The notes below the pieces were generated by a model. The model was not told where the DNA came from and ran no database searches. It saw nothing but the letters and a program-made list of their open reading frames with translations. DNA of 64,000 nt from Siphonodentalium dalli (taxonomy: Eukaryota; Mollusca; Scaphopoda; Gadilida; Siphonodentaliidae), in NCBI GenBank assembly GCA_032622095.1, contig CP136066.1:192004816-192068815 (forward strand), in the 5' to 3' direction. A program made the position numbers and the translations under genes. Below are positions 57,703 through 64,000 of this stretch, in pieces. The first letter of the stretch is position 1, and the number at the start of each line of letters is the position of its first letter.

Positions 57703-58030
57703 CTATCCATGCTTCCGGTTAGAGATCCTAGCTGTCTTCTTGGTGTCACTGCTGGGTAGTCGGTTAGAACTGTCTCGACTCGAGGGAGTCCCAAAGCTTG
57801 ATGATTTCTCTATTAAAATCAGGGAATCTTTATAGTCTGGGGTGACGTTGCTAGCCCAGGGCGTATTTCGCAGTACATCAGTTTGGGACGTACCTGGGAT
57901 AATCGGACGAGCGTCATTCTTCTGTATCTTCTCCTGGTCAGCTCGCCGCATTAATTTCCAATGGACATCTTTCCCAGGACACCTGTGATAGCTAATCCAC
58001 AAATCGTTCGGATAGCCGTCCTTCTTGCGT
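57703..58030 (-). other. Protein-like minus-strand frame of unknown origin
   Basis: A frame of about 100 codons reading DLWISYHRCPGKDVHWKLMR and later DSSNRLPSSDTKKTARIS before a stop at 57703. A donor-like AAG|GTAAAC follows nine bases after the stop. Composition and length are protein-like, and the surroundings are GC-richer. It may be the C-terminal piece of a retrotransposon polyprotein or of a host gene; neither could be shown. Confidence 0.2.
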
Positions 58031-59266
58031 GTATACTTCTAAGTCTTCATGCTGCATTAGCTTTCTACTTCAGGTGGTCCAAACTGTTGCCTGCCTGTCG
58101 AACATCGTGCCTTCGCATGGTTAGCAGGGGCGCGCCGATATATATGGTGAATCGAGCGGCCCCTATGAACTAAAGCTTGTCTGCTTTCGCGGGTTGAAAG
58201 TTATGTCCCTGGGGTTGTCTTGATACAACTTTTAGTAGGTACAAGTGGCTTAAATCCCCAAAATCCCTAATATTGTTGGACAATTGTGTGGCTAATTATT
58301 AGTCATCCTTTGGTGTCCAACTTGGGATTTCTGACCTGTAAATCTTCTATGAACCCGACTGAAATTTGCACCGCTTAGGTTTTAAATTCCCAAATATGTT
58401 GGAGAAATTTCAAATAAAACACACCCCCAATAGTAGTAAAACTTCCCAATTATTAGCATGTATGTGTCCGGACTTTCGTTGACAACATGGTAAGTGACAT
58501 CTCCCCTTCGGTTAGGCGCCATTGGATTGCAAAAAACAGTTCTCATATCTAATTACGCATTATAAGATAGACCTAGGACGCCAACTCCGCGGTGAGCATA
58601 GGATACCGTACTTAGGAATTATTTTCGGACGATGTTGACGATGAAATGGATTTCTATTGTTATTGTTATTTTATATGTTAACAATTATGGGTAAATGTGT
58701 GTCTGGCCATGTACCTCATCTCACATGGTCAGCGAAGATCACACCCAACCCTCTGGATTAACAATAACAAGTCAGAATGGAGAACTGGCTGACGGACGAT
58801 AAAGCCTTTCTGTTTCTCAACGTAAGTATAGTGAAAGAAATATTTTTTTAATTTTAATAGTTTTTATTCAGGTCAAAAACATATATATGATTAAACACAA
58901 CAACACACAGATAGTGAAGTAACATAATGTATATTTTTCTCAGAGAAGTACCTTACCAGACCAATTTTCAGATTAAGAATGGTCTATGGCACCTCTGACA
59001 CAAAAAGTCTATTTGAAATTCGCTCTTAAGAAAACACATATTACATTTTGATATGTTTTTTTCTTCATAAACAAGGTTGGCATATTTTTCCGGTGGTTAT
59101 GCAAAGCATCTGTGAGACACAATTTGCAAGAATGGCTGACGGTTAGTAGGGAAAAGCGGAGATAAAATGTCAATCTGTTTCAAAGCTAATTTCCTTCCAT
59201 GTGCTAAAACTGTTTACAAGGAGAAGTTATGTGTTTTGTAACTCCTTATGCATTCTAACAACCCTG
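58031..59266. other. Non-coding stretch
   Basis: Contains an ATG at 58777 whose 15 codons run straight into a consensus donor, AAC|GTAAGT, at 58822. This is too short to call as a first exon. Otherwise no gene. Confidence 0.35.
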
Positions 59267-60270
59267 GGGCCTGTTTCACGAAGCAAGGTCATAAGATTAT
59301 CTTAAGATGGACTTAATCTAAGATCTAAGATGGATCTTATGGTGTAACTTTTCCGTTTCAAGAACGCGTTTCACAAAACAAGATTAAGTCCTACTTAAGT
59401 AGTAAGTTAAGTTCCCGCTCATTTAGACTGGTTACCGACAACTTTCTACAGTCCGGAACAAAAACATGTGGGCTTGTACAATCTTTATGTACGGCATTGA
59501 GAGGTTATCGAGAAAGGGCCGAGTCCGAGTTGACATTATTGTGTGACAGGGATGCTGGATAGCGGCCAGGGTGGGGTGGGCGAATCAGCGCATGTCTCTT
59601 AGTGTATATAGTCAGTGGCCTTATATTCGCATATGGATCTTAGACTTGTATGAGTTCCACGATGTGAATTCGAACATGAGTACATCGCAGGCTCTTAAAA
59701 TGACGAGCTTTGCGTTTACTGACGAGTGGCGGTGTCAGAAATAAGACAATATAAATATATGGATCGATGCATGACTGCGACCATGCATTCACGCTGAGTT
59801 AATCCACTGAGGGCAATGATCAGACGGCGATTTTTTGTTGTGAGCCGACATAACTCGTGTATTATCGACCACCACTCTCTACGTGTAGCAATAATCAAAA
59901 TAAATCGGCGATGTCATCAGGACACACATAGGCCATTTTTCGGTTCAAAGGGAAATGAAAAATATTTGTTAGAGTAAATTTTTATTATTTTTATGCAGAT
60001 GTATATCTATCGGTTGTCATACCATGCATATCTGTATACCTACGTTTTATTAGCACACTCACATTAAGGGGTGTCATCGTTACGGGTGTGTATATCATAT
60101 AAACAGTATGCTGTACAATGGTCATCCCACCCCTGCAAAAAAAACATGACAAACATTTGGACAGTCTTGAAAATCACGACATGGGCGTGGACGTTTAATG
60201 TCCAAAAAGCACCACGTGATAATGTTCCAACCATTTCGATAATATTGTCACTAGACGCATTGCTTCCGAA

Positions 60271-61479
60271 ATGTCAACAACGAAAAGAAATCCAAATTTT
60301 TCGAATCAAGAACTGGAGGCACTAACAGAGGCTGTCCATGCAAATAAACATGTTTTGTTTTGTAAATTCAAAAGCACAGTTACCAAGTCAAGGAAGGACA
60401 AACTATGGGCGGACATTTGTCGGAAGGTTAATTTTGTTAACACTTGCTCTGTTCAGCGGACAGTCACCGATATAAGAAATGGACCAATTTGGCTAGCGAA
60501 ACGAAGAAAATTGTACAATCTATTAACGATATTGGCACAACTGGCGGTGGCGCACCGAATTCAAACGACATAACTGACAGTGAGGGGCGAATTGCTGACG
60601 TGCTTGGGCCCACTAGGATACATGGCATTACTAATGGGATCGACAGTGAGACCAGACAATCGCCAACAGTAAATGATACGGGTATGTATTCTGTTAAAAG
60701 TTCATACACGCATTGAATAACACTCGTATCGGTGCCATGTAGGGACATGGTTATGGTTACGTTCAGACGCTGGTAAATTTGCCTGGCACATGTTATATAA
60801 ATCTAACTGTTGACACATTTTACAATGAATTTTTCTTTGAAATTTAGACTTAGACAAATTATCGACCATTTACGGTCTAAACTTTCCAGCTGTCCAGGTT
60901 GCCTCGGGCATAACTATTCTAACTGTTTAAATGTTGACACCCAGTTGCCACGTACATAAATTAATTTGACCACACCGCACAGAGATGCATGAATCCATAA
61001 TTTATAATATATATATTTTTTTTTTACCCCACCCTCACCACCACCACCAGCAGCAGGAGGATTCCTATATAACGATAGCATTCGGATGACTCAACATTCT
61101 CGTTGTTTCAGATATCGGGGACGACTATGTGTCTGATGATAACTCTACAGACAAGGCGGATAACGACAGCCAAACTACAACATGTAGCACATCGGATGCC
61201 ACTGGAGGTTCAACGAAGTGCAAACGGTCGACAACCCTTGATACCTCACAGCGTGTGCTAGACACTGAAGCAGAGCGACTGGATGTGGAACGTAAACGTT
61301 TAGCGATAGAAGAGAAACGGCTTGTGATCGAAGAAAAAAATTGGTTGTGTATGGTAAAAGAGTCGATGTGGCCAATATGGAGCATGATGAGTTTATCAAG
61401 CAGTGTGCTTCATTGTAATGATATGATTTGGATAATAAATGTATTTGACAATGAAATCTTATTAACTCAATACCAATAA
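60271..61479 (+). pseudogene. Harbinger accessory Myb/SANT-like DNA-binding protein, two exons, one frameshift
   Basis: Exon 1 (60271-60681) starts KRNPNFSNQELEALTEAV and has VLFCKFKSTVTKSRKDKLWADI, the Myb/SANT-like domain of PIF/Harbinger second proteins. Near 60475 one base is lost or gained; the next frame continues KKWTNLASETKKIVQSI and a TGGG stretch. The exon ends ACGG|GTATGT. The intron 60682-61111 ends TGTTTCAG, and exon 2 rejoins in frame as DTDIGDDYVSDD. A coiled coil, roughly ERLDVERKRLAIEEKRLVIE, precedes the C-terminus. Such proteins bind the transposon ends and carry the transposase into the nucleus. AATAAA at about 61434 could serve as poly(A) signal. Confidence 0.85.
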
Positions 61480-62438
61480 TATTCTCTATAGCACATTGTC
61501 ACTTTTTCTAAAACACATTTTGATAAAGAGCGTGTCTGTTACCTTTCCTGTATGACATATCTGCTTTGTAAACAGCCGACATAAATTTGGAAAGAGGAAA
61601 TAATCAATAAATGAATTGATCTCATTTGCCCCCATCTCCCCACACACATATGAAATAAAATAGAGGAGATTGTAAGCTTTGAGCTAGGCCATCATTCGTA
61701 TCAAGAGTTAAATTCATGGGTAATACAATTGTATACTATATATTATATACAGGTCACACACACAGCTGATAATTGACTATATCCTACATTCGATGAGACT
61801 CGGGTTGGCTAGTTGGTCTCTGTTGGGGGAGCACATCCTGCAATTTCCAACTACACCCGCCCCCTTAATTGAACCGGGACAAACTTCCATGTTCACGAAA
61901 TGCCATATCCACACACCCTATGAATTTAAACCTTCCAATTGGTATCTCAAATATTCCAACAGATTGAAATTTCTAACTTGACGCTCCTAAAGTTGGTAAT
62001 TTTACAACTGATTGCCATTTCGGTTGCTGCTGTTTGTCTAAAAACACATTCCTAGTTAGGAATTCAAACAATTGAAACCTATATATAGTGTACGATAATG
62101 TTGTTGTCAGGCATGAAATGTCCAATTGCTAAACATTTTGACCAAAGTGTGTGTGTGGGGGGGGGGGATAGACAACACACAAACCCCACTCCCCACGTCC
62201 CTGGTTATAAGCCCGTGCTCTGAATTGTGTTTTTCCCAAACTAACCCTATGGTTACACGGTGGGTGGGGGGTGCCCTCTCCAAAGATAATTTGGTGTTGT
62301 TTAAGAGGGTGTAGTTGGACATTTCGAGGCGAACACCCCATCTCACTCGCAAGCCACGACCATGTGTGGGTGTATGTATAGTTGAACAAAGACAATTATA
62401 TGATATTCAATAGTTTAGTGTTCACTTTATATTATAAG
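61480..62438. other. Non-coding sequence between the two Harbinger genes
   Basis: Includes a poly-G run at about 62157-62168 within G/T-rich sequence. No additional gene. Confidence 0.5.
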
Positions 62439-63470
62439 TCAGTTGAATCGTGCTTGTATAAGGTTCATACGAACTCTTAGTCCATCATCGCCATCATCGC
62501 TATGCGTCACCTCTACATCGTCCGGGATGGGGAACTCGTCCTCTGTTAGTGGCAGGCGGTTGTTAATGCACATATTATGCATCATGAATGCAGCAACTGC
62601 TATCCTACACACTCTCTCGGGCGAAAACATAAGTGCACCCCCGATGTATCGACGCACCTGAACCGATTCTTTAATACACCGAATGCTCGCTCGATAGTGT
62701 TTCTAGTTTTCACAAGGCTTTTCGTGTACTTCCTCTCCGCTTCAGTTCCTCCATTCACAACAGGTGTCATCAACTGTCCCCAATTAACCATCCGATCGGA
62801 ATTTCCCTGCTCTCCAGCAGTCGACACAATACCGATGTAGTGTATATGAAAGAATCGTGTGTTGATCCGGGCCACTTAGCCCCAACATTCCGAAATCGCA
62901 ACTCCGAGTCAGATACCCCTTGTTTATAGAGTGGTAGCGCTTACGGTTCACGTAAGCGCTCTCATCAACCGACGGTGCTTTGATTCTAATGTGCGTGCAG
63001 TCTATAGCGCCGATGACATTGGGGAATCCAGCGATATCATTAAATCCATTCATAATCATCCTTAAAATTGCTGCATCCCTCGGCATGGAAATGTAGTCAC
63101 GATAATGTTCGCACATAAATAAAGTAAAAGAGTTAACAACCCGTGAAACGGTTGATTTGCTTATCCCGTGAACGTCTCCTGTTACAGTTTGAAAACGGCC
63201 ACTTGCGTAGAAGCGAAGTGCTACCATTACCTGCATAGACACAGAAAGCGAATGTGATCTTCTCGTCGAATGTTGGAGTCCATCACGCACCATATCGCAC
63301 AATTCCATAATCATCGGTCTGGTGAAGCGATATTTCGCTCTAATCTCTTCGTCATCCATGTAATCCAGTGGATTGTTTCTATCCCTAAATACCCTTTGTC
63401 TTCGTAGATCTCTCCGTAATTGTAAAATAACATAGGCCGCCATACTTGTGATCGATATGCCACTTATCAC
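62439..63470 (-). pseudogene. HARBI1-like PIF/Harbinger transposase, broken
   Basis: Minus strand. A better start than the first ATG is MAAYVILQLRRDLRRQRVF at 63443. The helix-turn-helix-like part reads RFTRPMIMELCDMV and ISKSTVSRVV; the DDE nuclease has its first Asp in VIGAIDCTHIRI. After SINK a frame change occurs; the next frame holds KWPGSTHDSFI with the second Asp. A deletion removes the segment after LIGDS. The third frame carries the catalytic Glu in RNTIERAFGVLKNRFR. Another shift near 62650 leads into FSPERVCRIAVAAFMMHNMC and the end at 62439. All three catalytic acids are recognisable but lie in different frames. Confidence 0.9.
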
Positions 63471-63639
63471 GTGGGTCTTAACTTTAAGATTATCTTATGA
63501 CACCTCACAGCAGTCTTAAAGTTAAGACCATCTTAAGTTAATACATTGTTCGTGAAACGCACTTATGACTGAAGTTTGAACTTATGACCATCTTAAGTCC
63601 CAACTATGTCATAAGTTGCTTTCATGAAACAGGGCCCTG

Positions 63640-64000
63640 TAATTTTGGGTTCAGGATTCGTAAATATTCATGAATATATACATCTCTTAAAGAGCAGGAT
63701 GCATATCCCAAGAGCGTTTTGTGGGGTTTGTTGCCCGGGGGGGGGGGGGTGAACTCAAAGTTTAGACTACATGTATCTTACAGCTGCTGTCTCAAATTGA
63801 ACAACCGTTTCTGTAGCCTGGAATTTCAAAGAAGTGAAGAATGGTTTCTTTAGTATTATTACGAAATGTGCATAGCCAGGGACGTGGCGACATGGGGGCT
63901 GGTGTGTCTCACCAAACTGTTGTCAACATTGGGGAACTTGTTTTTGTATACTAACAGTGATATATTTACTGCTTTTGGTCAAATATTGGATTGAAATGGC
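63640..64000. other. Non-coding stretch with poly-G tract
   Basis: A poly-G run at about 63738-63750; no gene seen before the window ends. Confidence 0.5.

Larger units (their letters stand above)
59267..63636. mobile_element. PIF/Harbinger DNA transposon, 4.37 kb, with CTG target duplication
   Basis: Left end GGGCCTGTTTCACGAAGC and right end, in reverse, GGCCCTGTTTCATGAAAGC form the terminal inverted repeats, with more inverted similarity inward in TTAAGATGG and CATAAG(A/T) subrepeats. CTG occurs at 59264-59266 and again at 63637-63639, the 3-bp duplication expected for this superfamily. Two convergent genes lie inside: a Myb/SANT-like gene on plus and a transposase on minus, the standard arrangement. 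Both are damaged, so the copy is probably not autonomous. Confidence 0.92.

Noticed and set aside
58777-58821. 15-codon frame running into a consensus donor GTAAGT
   Set aside because: Too short to distinguish from chance; no downstream acceptor-bounded exon in frame was recognised.

Overview
The window is eukaryotic, AT-rich, repeat-crowded DNA, probably from a lophotrochozoan and most likely a mollusc. Evidence: GT-AG introns, LINE, Penelope-like, PIF/Harbinger and piggyBac-like elements, many interspersed tandem repeats, and a gene set (IgGFc-binding-domain protein, intronless Cys-loop receptor, Mab-21/cGAS-like receptor) that is expanded in molluscs. The organism call is inference. Gene density is low and no prokaryotic signal, tRNA, rRNA or CRISPR array was seen.

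Three host coding regions are well supported. (1) A large exon at 3479-4725 (+) encodes an IgGFc-binding-like domain; a decayed duplicate of its 3' end lies at 5888-6080. (2) An uninterrupted Cys-loop ligand-gated channel subunit lies at 21701-22867 (-); a decayed copy of its 3' half lies 10 kb away at 11690-12120. (3) An uninterrupted Mab-21-type nucleotidyltransferase (candidate cGAS-like innate receptor) lies at 45547-47655 (+), possibly with an upstream non-coding exon at 44225-44308. Weaker coding hints are two single exons on the minus strand (30504-30659 and 31092-31218).

Mobile elements occupy much of the rest. 5.6-24.3 kb: six copies of a family built from roughly 75-bp near-perfect hairpins, usually two per element; one copy sits inside a 394-bp piggyBac-like element with TTAA duplications. 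17.1-20.9 kb: a frameshifted LINE with endonuclease and reverse transcriptase. 24.57-26.79 kb: a 2.2-kb imperfect palindrome flanked by TA. 29.6-30.8 kb: a tandem 0.6-kb duplication. 34.0-36.85 kb: a Penelope-like element with an inverted partial 3' copy and hammerhead-ribozyme-like cores at both ends. 41.5-43.6 and 51.6-52.0 kb: LINE pieces. 52.0-54.95 kb: palindromes built from CTTAGTCA modules. 59267-63636: a PIF/Harbinger element with a CTG duplication, a Myb/SANT-like gene with an intron, and a converging broken transposase.

Tandem arrays at 6.7-7.36 kb and 55.85-56.93 kb repeatedly carry TCAAGGTCA and CCAAGATGGC motifs, which match known nuclear-receptor and YY1 site consensuses. The best candidates for something new are the double-hairpin elements, the 2.2-kb palindrome, the ribozyme-bearing Penelope copy and the cGAS-like receptor with its unexplained C-terminal half.
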